From Lysobacter alkalisoli (GTDB lineage: Bacteria > Pseudomonadota > Gammaproteobacteria > Xanthomonadales > Xanthomonadaceae), in contig NZ_CP041242.1 in assembly GCF_006547045.1 (NCBI RefSeq), forward strand, positions 1,064,001-1,128,000: 64,000 nt of DNA, given 5' to 3'. The notes beneath the pieces were generated by a model. That model did not search any database. It worked only from the letters and a program-made list of their open reading frames with translations, and was not told the origin of the DNA. Position numbers and translations under genes: made by a program. Below are positions 1 to 7,315 of the stretch, in pieces. The number at the start of each line of letters is the position of its first letter. Within the stretch, counting starts at the first letter, position 1.

Positions 1-1193
1 CGGTCCCGGTCGACCACCGCCGGATCGTCGGCGTTGGCCAGCGCGTCGCGCAGGTGCGCGCCAAGCGCGGTCATCCGCTCCGGGCCGGGTGCGTCCGTGG
101 TGCCGGGGCCGGGCTGGATGGGCAATACCAGCACGCGCTGCAGCGGTGGCTGTACCGCGATCGTCGGGTCGTGGTCGTGCTGCCACCACCAGAGGCCGGA
201 TCCGGCTGCCACGGCCAGGGCGGCGGCCAGACCCAGCCACAGGCCACGACCGGGGCGCAGTTCGCGCGGGACTTCACGGCGGTCGATCGCCGCGATCACT
301 TCGGCCGCACTCTTGAAGCGGTGCGCCGGCTGCGGGCGCAACAGCTTGTCGAGCAGTCGCGCGACCCAGGCCGGCACGTCGCTGCGCACCTCGGTCACCG
401 GCCGGGGCGTGCGCACCATGCGCTGGGCCAGTACTTCGGCCAGGGTGCCGCTGGAGAACGGCGGCGCGCCGGTCAGCATTTCGTAGAGGATCAGGCCCAG
501 CGCGTAGAGATCGCTGCGCGCGTCGACGGGGTCGCCACGCGCCTGCTCGGGCGACAGGTAGTCGGGGGTGCCGACGATCGTGCCGGAGCGGGTCAGGCCG
601 CTGGTCGCCAGTGAACGGGCCACCCCGAAGTCGCTGATGTAGGCGTTGCCGTCGGCATCGAGCAGCACATTGGCCGGCTTGAGGTCGCGGTGGATCACGC
701 CCTTTGCGTGCGCCGCGCCGAGCCCCTCGGCCAGCTGGCGGGCGATCCGCAGCGCATCGTCGACCGCGAATGCGCCTTCGTGGCCGGCGGCCGGCTTGTC
801 CAGTGCGCGCCTGTCCAGTGCGCGCCTGTCCAGTACCCGGTCGAGCGGCGCGCCGTCGACGAAGTCCATGCTGATCAGCCAGTGTTCCTGGTGGCGGGCC
901 AGGTCGTGGATACGGACCACGTGCGGGTTGGACACCTGACGCGCGAGCAGCAGTTCGGAGCGGAAGCGTTCGAACGATTCCGGACGATGGGCCAGCTCGG
1001 GTCTGAGCAGCTTGACCGCGACCGTGACGTCCAGGTCGATGTCGGTGGCACGGTAGACCACGCCCATGCCGCCGACGCCAAGCAGCGATTCGATCCGGAA
1101 ACGTCCTGCCAGCACTGTCCCCGGTTCGAACTCGGCCTGGTTGTAGAGGCCGGTCATCGTGGCGTCGTTGCCGGGGGGCGTGGTGTTGGTCAA
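1..1193 (-). CDS. Ser/Thr protein kinase, single-pass membrane (partial; C-terminus beyond window)
   Basis: Eukaryotic-type (PknB-like) kinase expected to phosphorylate cytoplasmic proteins on Ser/Thr. On the minus strand the glycine loop GVGGMG is near nt 1065-1080, the catalytic loop HRDLKPAN near 671-695, then DFG and the SPEQARG activation segment. One hydrophobic helix followed by WWW lies at about nt 187-250, so the region after it (reading on to nt 1) is probably periplasmic. The frame has no stop before the window edge. I chose TTG at 1193, which overlaps the FHA gene stop as TTGA and has AGGG upstream. ATG at 1157 is the alternative and fits the kinase fold equally well. An in-frame 15-bp tandem duplication repeats LDRRA between the N-lobe and the catalytic loop. 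The coupling suggests the FHA-GAF protein is a partner or substrate (inference). Confidence 0.88.
   Translation of the reverse strand, partial: MTNTTPPGNDATMTGLYNQAEFEPGTVLAGRFRIESLLGVGGMGVVYRATDIDLDVTVAVKLLRPELAHRPESFERFRSELLLARQVSNPHVVRIHDLARHQEHWLISMDFVDGAPLDRVLDRRALDRRALDKPAAGHEGAFAVDDALRIARQLAEGLGAAHAKGVIHRDLKPANVLLDADGNAYISDFGVARSLATSGLTRSGTIVGTPDYLSPEQARGDPVDARSDLYALGLILYEMLTGAPPFSSGTLAEVLAQRMVRTPRPVTEVRSDVPAWVARLLDKLLRPQPAHRFKSAAEVIAAIDRREVPRELRPGRGLWLGLAAALAVAAGSGLWWWQHDHDPTIAVQPPLQRVLVLPIQPGPGTTDAPGPERMTALGAHLRDALANADDPAVVDRD
798..836. repeat. 15-bp in-frame tandem repeat inside the kinase gene
   Basis: The unit gtccagtgcgcgcct occurs twice head to tail (798-812, 813-827) and is followed by a partial third copy. 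It encodes the LDRRA repeat on the minus strand, in a surface stretch before the catalytic loop. Gain or loss of a unit keeps the frame. Confidence 0.85.
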
Positions 1194-2131
1194 CGGCGCT
1201 GCCCTGCGTGGTTCGCGATGATCCGCTCCCATGCGTGCTCGCGGGGCGGTTCCGCGGGGGTGGTGTGGGCATCGAGCAGGTCGTGGGCGCGGCGCGCGGC
1301 GATCCAGACCGCCGCGTTCTCGACGAAGGCTTGCAGCAGTTCGACATCGAGGGTGCTGATCGCTGCACCGGGGCGGACCCGGTCGGCATAGACCGCGCCC
1401 AGCACGTCATCGCCGTCGAGCAGGGGCAGGCAGACCAGGGTGCTCAGTCCCGCCGCCGAGACCGAGGCGCGGCCGGCCAGCCAGGGTTGGGTCGAAATGT
1501 CGTTGGCAACCACGGCGTGGCGTTCGCCCATCGCGCGTTGCACCGCGCCGACGCTGCCGGAGAACTCGCGCAGGGCCAGCGATGCCGGTGGCAGTTCGAT
1601 GCTGGCGCGGACGCTGTAGCCGCTACCCTCTTCCAGCAGCACGAAGCCGCGGTCGCACTGGGCCAGTTCGAGCACCGAGCGCAGGGTCGCGTCGAGCATG
1701 CTGTCGAGGTCGTTGATCCGCCCGAGCTGCTGGGTGTGGGCGGTGGCCCTGGCCCGGCGGGCCGCGAAACGGGAGGCATCCGCCTCGACATGGGCATCGT
1801 CTACCGTGGCGAACTCGCAATGCACATCGCCGAAGCGCAGCCAGCAGCTGTCGGGCAGGCGGACCTCGTTGATCCGGATGCCGTCGACGAAGCTGCCGTT
1901 CTTGCTGCCCAGGTCGGCCAGGTGCCAGCTGCCGCCGACGTTGCGCAGTTCTGCGTGCAGGCGCGAGATCGAGGCGTGGGCGAGGGGCAGGCATTCCGCC
2001 TCCGTACCCGGTGGAGCAGTGCCGGACGTGGCCTCCGCGGTGGCACGACCGATGCGCAGCCGCGCCACCGCCGGAATCATGCGGGATATGGCAGCGCCGT
2101 CAGGTGGGTATGCGATCAGTCGCGCCTGCAT
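1190..2131 (-). CDS. FHA domain - GAF domain signalling protein
   Basis: Cytoplasmic 313-residue protein with no signal peptide or membrane helix. The N-terminal FHA domain (about residues 24-107) has the typical GRA strand, a HASISRLHAEL segment and LGSKNGSFVDG, the phosphothreonine-binding loops of the family. A GAF domain (about 137-285) follows, with the hallmark FVLLEEG and LGAVYADR strands. FHA domains bind phosphothreonine, so together with the downstream kinase (4-bp overlap) this looks like a kinase-reader module. The GAF domain may sense a small ligand, which cannot be read from sequence. ATG start at 2131. Confidence 0.85.
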   Translation of the reverse strand: MQARLIAYPPDGAAISRMIPAVARLRIGRATAEATSGTAPPGTEAECLPLAHASISRLHAELRNVGGSWHLADLGSKNGSFVDGIRINEVRLPDSCWLRFGDVHCEFATVDDAHVEADASRFAARRARATAHTQQLGRINDLDSMLDATLRSVLELAQCDRGFVLLEEGSGYSVRASIELPPASLALREFSGSVGAVQRAMGERHAVVANDISTQPWLAGRASVSAAGLSTLVCLPLLDGDDVLGAVYADRVRPGAAISTLDVELLQAFVENAAVWIAARRAHDLLDAHTTPAEPPREHAWERIIANHAGQRR

Positions 2132-2296
2132 CCGGCCATGTTAACGCGCATTTCACTTGTGGAAGCGAGCATCCGGCATGGCCTCCGATGCCCGGCAAGG
2201 TCCGCAGTGCAAACGGCAACGCCGTTCGAATGGTTCGAATGGCGACCGAGCGGCGGCTGCTCCGCAGCCGCCGGAACTGTCGCGGTTACTGCCCGG

Positions 2297-3157
2297 TCAC
2301 TGTCCGTAGTCGCGCAGGAATTCGATGCTGTACCTGAGCGTGGCGACCCCGGCCATCAGGCCGCCGGCCTGGTTCACCGCGGTTTCGGCATCGCCGGCGT
2401 TCCAGGTCTGGCTCAGTTCGTTGCCGGCGTGGGCAGAGGCATTGGCGCGGATCGTGTCCAGCGCGACGAGGGCATCGGCATGGTTGCCGGCGGCGCAGGC
2501 GGCTTCGGCAGCGTCGAGGTTGGCGGCATATCCGGCCTTTACCGACGACGGCAGGCCGTTGACGCGTGCGCGCAGCCAGTCGAACTTCTCCGTGATCACG
2601 GTGCCGGTCTCACGCAGATCGGCCAGTACGAGGAACTGCGAGAAGCCGCTGGTGGTGCCGCGTGCACGCACGCTGCCGGGGGCGATCTCGTCGGTGATGT
2701 CGCGGAACATACCGCCCTGCGGGGCCTTGAACAGGCGGAACGGGCTGCCGGCGGAGTAAGGCAGGGCATGGGTATGCACTTCGACCCGGACCGTGCGGTC
2801 CAGGCTCAGGCCGGATGCGGCCGGCGGCTCGACGGTGATCAGCAGCGGCAGGGTCGAGAGGAGCTGGACCAGTTGCGGATCGGACAGCCGCGAAAGCAGG
2901 TCGGGGTCGGTCACGCTGACCAGTTGCGCGCTGATGCCCAGGTTGGAGGCCTTGAGATTGCGCGCGTCGCTGAAGGTCAGGGTCATGTCGGCCATGGGCT
3001 GGCCGGGAAGGCCGATGCTGGCGGTGGCGGTCTTGCCGGAAACGCTGACCTGCACGGGCAGGCTCTGGGCCGCGGCGCTGCTTGTGCCGATCAACAGGGA
3101 TGCGGCCAACAGCCATGCCGTCATGAGTCGTGTGGATACCTGGGAAAACCTCGACAT
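2297..3157 (-). CDS. Exported DUF6689-type protein
   Basis: 286-residue protein with a clear Sec signal peptide (hydrophobic TAWLLAASLLIG, then SSAAAQ). I chose the start at 3157 because GGAGGT lies four bases upstream; a longer in-frame extension to 3238 lacks these signals. The mature part has a beta-rich N-half and a helical C-terminal third. Strings such as VEVHTHALPYSAGSPFRLFK and RDITDEIAPGSVRARGTTSG match my memory of the DUF6689 family of Xanthomonadaceae, whose function is unknown. It is divergent from the first S8 peptidase. Function not assigned. Confidence 0.7.
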   Translation of the reverse strand: MSRFSQVSTRLMTAWLLAASLLIGTSSAAAQSLPVQVSVSGKTATASIGLPGQPMADMTLTFSDARNLKASNLGISAQLVSVTDPDLLSRLSDPQLVQLLSTLPLLITVEPPAASGLSLDRTVRVEVHTHALPYSAGSPFRLFKAPQGGMFRDITDEIAPGSVRARGTTSGFSQFLVLADLRETGTVITEKFDWLRARVNGLPSSVKAGYAANLDAAEAACAAGNHADALVALDTIRANASAHAGNELSQTWNAGDAETAVNQAGGLMAGVATLRYSIEFLRDYGQ

Positions 3158-3432
3158 CGCTACCTCCGGGGTGGAGCTCAGGACAGTGCCGCCGATTCCG
3201 GCCGTCAGCCGGGCAGGGCAGGACAACGTCCGCACCATAGCGCGGACTGTGATCCACGTCTCTAGGGGTTTTCACTCACGCTCATTCATCTATGTGAATC
3301 ATCACGGAGAGGGCGCGGCATGGGTATTTTTCCCCCTTCGGACTGGGGGCAAATGCCGATGGGGTTATGTGTCCGGCGGCGAAATACTCGGGGCTCGAGC
3401 CCGACAGGGCACCCGGATCCGGAGGTTTTGCA

Positions 3433-5934
3433 GTGTCCACGATCGCTCCTCATCGTAACGTCATCCGCCTCAGTGCCCTGGCTGCGGGCCTGTTGGCCAG
3501 CGGCATCGCCCTTGCCGAAGCCCGGTTGGGCGAGGACCTGGTTTCGCTCATGGACGTTGCGCAAGCGGGCAAGGAGCTCGAGGTCATCATCAGCTACGAA
3601 CAGTCCGGGCCGGTGACACAGGCCCAGATCCAGGCACTTGAGGCGCTGGGAATCGGCCGCGGCGAGCGCATGCGCAATCTGCCGATCGTCGGTGCCCTGG
3701 CTTCGCCGGAACAGATCCGCGCGCTGGCCCAGCGCGACGACGTGGTCTCGATCCACCACAACGCGCAGCTTCGCTATTTCAACAAGGAGGCGCGGGAGAT
3801 TTCCGGCGCAGCGCGCACGGTTGCGAATCCGGCGGACTACGGCCGTGCGATTCCGTTCAGCGGCCACGGCGTGACCGTGACGGTCATCGATTCGGGCGTG
3901 GATGGCACCCACGAGGACATCAAGTTCGGCAAGAACCTGGTGCAGAACGTGTATGGCGCGCAGACCGTGGTGCCCGCGCTGGCCGACATCGTGGCCCCGG
4001 GCTTCGTGCCGGTGACCTGGATCGAGAACGTGCCCAATACCGATATCGGCTCCGGCCATGGCACTCACGTCGCCGGCACCATCGGCGGCACCGGCGCGCG
4101 CTCGCAACAGCAGTACCGTGGCGTGGCGCCGGGTGCCGACCTGGTGGGCTACGGCTCCGGCGCGGTGATCTTCGTGCTCGATGCGGTGCGCGGCTTCGAC
4201 TACGTCGCCACCAACCAGTTCAGCTTCGATCATCCGATCCGGGTCACCAGCAATTCCTGGGGCTCCTCGGGTACGTTCGATCCGACCAATCCGATCAGCA
4301 TCGCCACCTACGAGCTGTACAAGCGCGGTGTCGTCACCGTGTTCGCCGCCGGCAACGATGGCCCGGGCGAGGACACCCACAACCCGTACGCACAGGCGCC
4401 GTGGGTGATCTCGGTCGGCGCCGGTGAAAAGAACGGTGTGCTGACCGGATTCTCCTCGCGCGGCAAGCGCGGCGAGGTCGCCGACTTCACCATGCCCGAC
4501 GGCCGCCAGTGGACCTACATCAACGAGCCGACCGTCGTCGCCACCGGCGTCGACATCCTCTCGACCTGGGACAGCACCGGCACGTTGTGCACGCCGGCCG
4601 TCGACGATCCCGACGTGCCGACCGCCTACGCGCCGTTCTACTGCTACATGAGCGGCACCTCGATGGCGACCCCGCACGTGTCCGGCATCATCGCGCTGAT
4701 GCTGGAAGCCAATCCGCACCTGACTCCGGCCGAAGTCAGGGACATCATCCAGCGCACCGCCACCAACATGACCGGGCGGCTGCCGTGGGAGGCGGGTGCC
4801 GGTCACATCAACACCTACGCCGCGGTCGCCGAAGCGGCCGGCCTGCGCCGCGACGACTTCGGCGCCACCGTCAACGCACTGCGCGAATTCAACGCCAATG
4901 CGCTGCTCGTACCGGGCGGCGACCCGGTGCCGTTCTCGATCTTCTTCTCGCCGGTGGGCGAGGTCGAAGCGAAGGAGTTCGAGGTCGGGCCGGAGGTCGC
5001 CTGGGTCAGCGCCCGCGCGACGGTCGATGCCAATACGATTGCGGTGGTGCTGATCGATCCGGACGGCGTGCGCTATGGCTCGTCGATCGCGCTGCCGGTG
5101 ATCGGCGACACCGTCGGTACCGGCGCCCCGGCCAAGCCGGGCACCTGGAAGGTCACCGTACGCGGCATCGGCTCGGTTTCGGGCGTTTCGCTCGACCCGC
5201 TGCAGGCCACCAACGGTGTCGCCGCGCCGGGGATCATCGACGGCCAGGTCAGCTTCATCAACAGCGGCGGCTACACCGGCATGGATGATGTCGCCGGCCA
5301 TGCGGCCAGGGGCGCGATCGAGTTCGCGGTTGCCAACCGCCTGGTCGACGGTTTCTCGGACAAGCGTTTCCGTCCGGACCAGGTGCTCAAGCGCGGCGAG
5401 CTGGCTCAGTACCTGACGATGGGAACCAGCGTGCGCGCGCACCTGCCATTCGATGGCCGGTCGAGCTTCACCGACCTGTCCCCCGGTGATGAGGTCTATC
5501 CGTTTGCCGAATCGGTCGTGGCCCGCGGCGCGGCGCTGCGCGATCGCAGCCAGTCGCAGGCGGGGGTGATGGGTGCCGTCAATGGTGCGTTCCGTCCCAA
5601 CGACAAGGTCACCCGCATCAGCCTGGCCTACTCGCTGGTGCAGAGCCTGGCGTTGCAGGGCGAGGCGCAGGCTTTCGATGGACAGTTGACCGCCTACTAC
5701 GACGGCCAGCGGATTCCGGTGGAAGACGCCGGCAACATCCCCGCCAGCCTGCGCGGGTATGCCCAGCTGGCGCTCGACCACGGCCTGCTCAATGCCCGCT
5801 TCACCCTGACCCAGGGGCCGTTCGATCTGCAGCCGAAGCTGCAGGCCTGGTTCGACCCCGGCCAGAGTGTCACCCGTGCCGCCTATGCGGTCGCGGCCGG
5901 CCGCTACCAGGCGCACTACCAGAGTGGCGAGTGA
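3433..5934 (+). CDS. Secreted S8 (subtilisin-like) serine peptidase with C-terminal SLH-like repeats, copy 1
   Basis: Predicted 833-residue secreted endopeptidase. The start is GTG at 3433, placed by GGAGG at 3421-3425; the ATG at 3367 would add residues ahead of the signal peptide (LSALAAGLLASGIALA). The catalytic triad is intact: Asp153 in IDSGVDGTH, His209 in GHGTHVAGT and Ser410 in SGTSMATPH. An inhibitor-like propeptide precedes it. After a beta-sandwich region (about 480-610) come three SLH-like units (about 619-828), the first reading AIEFAVANRLVDGF...FRPDQ..KRGELAQYL. SLH repeats usually bind cell-wall polymers, so surface retention is possible. A close paralogue lies at 7316-9781. 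A strong terminator follows. Confidence 0.93.
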   Translation: MSTIAPHRNVIRLSALAAGLLASGIALAEARLGEDLVSLMDVAQAGKELEVIISYEQSGPVTQAQIQALEALGIGRGERMRNLPIVGALASPEQIRALAQRDDVVSIHHNAQLRYFNKEAREISGAARTVANPADYGRAIPFSGHGVTVTVIDSGVDGTHEDIKFGKNLVQNVYGAQTVVPALADIVAPGFVPVTWIENVPNTDIGSGHGTHVAGTIGGTGARSQQQYRGVAPGADLVGYGSGAVIFVLDAVRGFDYVATNQFSFDHPIRVTSNSWGSSGTFDPTNPISIATYELYKRGVVTVFAAGNDGPGEDTHNPYAQAPWVISVGAGEKNGVLTGFSSRGKRGEVADFTMPDGRQWTYINEPTVVATGVDILSTWDSTGTLCTPAVDDPDVPTAYAPFYCYMSGTSMATPHVSGIIALMLEANPHLTPAEVRDIIQRTATNMTGRLPWEAGAGHINTYAAVAEAAGLRRDDFGATVNALREFNANALLVPGGDPVPFSIFFSPVGEVEAKEFEVGPEVAWVSARATVDANTIAVVLIDPDGVRYGSSIALPVIGDTVGTGAPAKPGTWKVTVRGIGSVSGVSLDPLQATNGVAAPGIIDGQVSFINSGGYTGMDDVAGHAARGAIEFAVANRLVDGFSDKRFRPDQVLKRGELAQYLTMGTSVRAHLPFDGRSSFTDLSPGDEVYPFAESVVARGAALRDRSQSQAGVMGAVNGAFRPNDKVTRISLAYSLVQSLALQGEAQAFDGQLTAYYDGQRIPVEDAGNIPASLRGYAQLALDHGLLNARFTLTQGPFDLQPKLQAWFDPGQSVTRAAYAVAAGRYQAHYQSGE

Positions 5935-6029
5935 CGTTTTTTGAACCGACTCTGGGGAAAAGTTTCCGAGAGACAGGTTCAGGGAGACACAGGAGCGGGC
6001 ACCCCGTCCCCCTTGCCCGCTCCCCGTGT

Positions 6030-6061
6030 GTGGCCCGGCATCACTGCCGGGCCACTTTTTT
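6030..6061 (+). terminator. Rho-independent terminator after S8 peptidase 1
   Basis: Perfect 11-bp stem (gtggcccggca / tgccgggccac) with loop TCAC, followed by six T residues. It sits about 95 bp after the peptidase stop codon. Confidence 0.92.
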
Positions 6062-6131
6062 GCCCCGGAGAAAGAAAAGGTTCTTCTTCGCTCAATCGAG
6101 GAGAAAGCACGGGGTCTGTTGGGCGACTGGG

Positions 6132-6325
6132 CGCCGGGGGCGAAGGCCCTTGGGTCCGAATGTCCCCCGGCACCGGCCAGGGCCGGCGGCCGGGGGACAT
6201 TCGCCGTCAAGGCCGGCAGGTCGCGTCGGAACAGCCAGGCCGCGGCGATAACCGGCGATCGAACGCAAGCGGCAGCGTCCACGCCTTCGCTGAAGGCGAG
6301 CTCCCCCTCACTTGGGAGAAGAACC
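6132..6325. repeat. Intergenic repeat family B, copy B1 (short form)
   Basis: Shares long near-identical blocks with 20436-20710 and 39209-39578: a GCGAAGGCCCTTGGGT block, a GTCCCCCGGC...GCCGGGGGAC stem, a CCGTCAAGGCCGGCAGGTCG block, and a shared tail ending CTTGGGAGAAGAACC. Compared with B3 it lacks about 175 bp between the two GTCCCCCGGC arms, so it looks like an internal deletion. Non-coding; the open frames across it are spurious. Confidence 0.85.
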
Positions 6326-6343
6326 AAAGAGAACAGCCAAAGA

Positions 6344-6381
6344 AAAGCCCCGCGAAGCTGGAAGGCTTGCGGGGCTTTCGT
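6344..6381 (-). terminator. Terminator of tRNA-Phe
   Basis: On the minus strand GAAAGCCCCGCAAGC pairs with GCTTCGCGGGGCTTTT around a short loop, followed by a T-rich stretch. It begins just after the CCA end of the tRNA. Confidence 0.8.
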
Positions 6382-6388
6382 TTGATCA

Positions 6389-6464
6389 TGGTGGCCGGGG
6401 AGGGAATCGAACCCCCGACACGGGGATTTTCAATCCCCTGCTCTACCAACTGAGCTACCCGGCC
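6389..6464 (-). tRNA. tRNA-Phe (GAA)
   Basis: 76-nt tRNA on the minus strand. It starts GGCCGGGTAGCTCAG, has the anticodon loop ATTGAAAAT (anticodon GAA), the T-arm GGGGGTTCGATTCCC, and an encoded CCA end. Acceptor stem GGCCGGG / CCCGGCC pairs fully. No direct copy of its 3' end is visible nearby, so there is no sign of an integrated element. Confidence 0.97.
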
Positions 6465-6705
6465 ACGTCGCAGCGCGACCAGTAGGGCGTGCCATGCGAG
6501 GAGCGGCATCATACGGATGGGAAGAGGATGTGGCAAGCCGATCGAGGTGTCTTGCGGCAGCGAGTCGGGCAGAGGCAGCGGGTGCGGGTGCGGAGCGCTT
6601 TGCTGACGCCGCGCTGACCGGGCTTGCGCGATGCTGCGACGCCGGTGGCGACCGGTGCGTATGGGACACGTAGGCCGGCATCGGCATCCGGACATGGAGA
6701 TGGAC

Positions 6706-7170
6706 ATGAAGAAGCGTGCAATGGCGGGACTGGTCCTGGTGGCATCGCTGTTGGCGGCCTGCGCCAGCAGCGGCCGGATCAGCGATGACGAGCGGCTGGC
6801 GATCTATCGGGCCAATGCGGGCGAGCCGGTGAGGAGTTTCCGGTTCTTCGGTCGCCTGGACAGCTGGACCCCGCTCGGTAGCGAGGCGTTGGCGGTCTGG
6901 ACCCGGCCCAGCACGGCTTACCTGCTCGAACTGGCCGGCAGTTGCCCGGACCTGCCGTTTGCGACCGCGATAACGGTGACCAGCCAGGCCGGATCGGTCC
7001 ATGCCCGGTTCGACAAGGTGCGGGTGCTCGGGCAGGGCTCGATCACGATTCCCTGCATCATCCGCGAGATCCGGCCGCTCGATACCAAGGGCATCAAGGC
7101 GGACGAGGCCGAGCGGCGAGAGGCCGGCACGGTACCTGACGAGGCGGTCGACGAGACGACGGACGGCTGA
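6706..7170 (+). CDS. Putative lipoprotein, DUF6491-like
   Basis: 154-residue protein with a lipoprotein signal: MKKRAMAGLVLVASLLAAC, lipobox LAAC, acylated Cys about residue 19. I chose ATG 6706 because GGAGA lies five bases upstream and the signal peptide begins there; the frame is open back to 6631. The mature part has FRFFGRLDSWTPLG, a YLLEL..SCPDLPFA segment and two Cys that may form a disulfide, a pattern I associate with DUF6491 of Xanthomonadaceae. Function unknown. It precedes the second S8 peptidase by 145 bp, and a role with it is only a guess. Confidence 0.72.
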   Translation: MKKRAMAGLVLVASLLAACASSGRISDDERLAIYRANAGEPVRSFRFFGRLDSWTPLGSEALAVWTRPSTAYLLELAGSCPDLPFATAITVTSQAGSVHARFDKVRVLGQGSITIPCIIREIRPLDTKGIKADEAERREAGTVPDEAVDETTDG

Positions 7171-7315
7171 CGATCCGGCCGGTCCATCCGTGACCGGATT
7201 GAAGGGTTTCCCCTGCAACCATTGAGGGCAATGCCGGATGGGTGCCGGGCATGGCGTGCTGCATCGTGACGGGTGCGCAATCCGCGTGTGATGCCATCCG
7301 GCAAGGCTCCCGTTC

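Noticed and set aside
3286..6327. 1013-codon open frame on the minus strand opposite S8 peptidase 1
   Set aside because: Same antisense artefact; it also runs through the terminator and repeat B1, and its composition is not protein-like.
6389..6464. tRNA-Phe as an integration site for a mobile element between the two S8 genes
   Set aside because: No integrase and no direct repeat of the tRNA 3' end is visible; duplication of the protease gene explains the layout.
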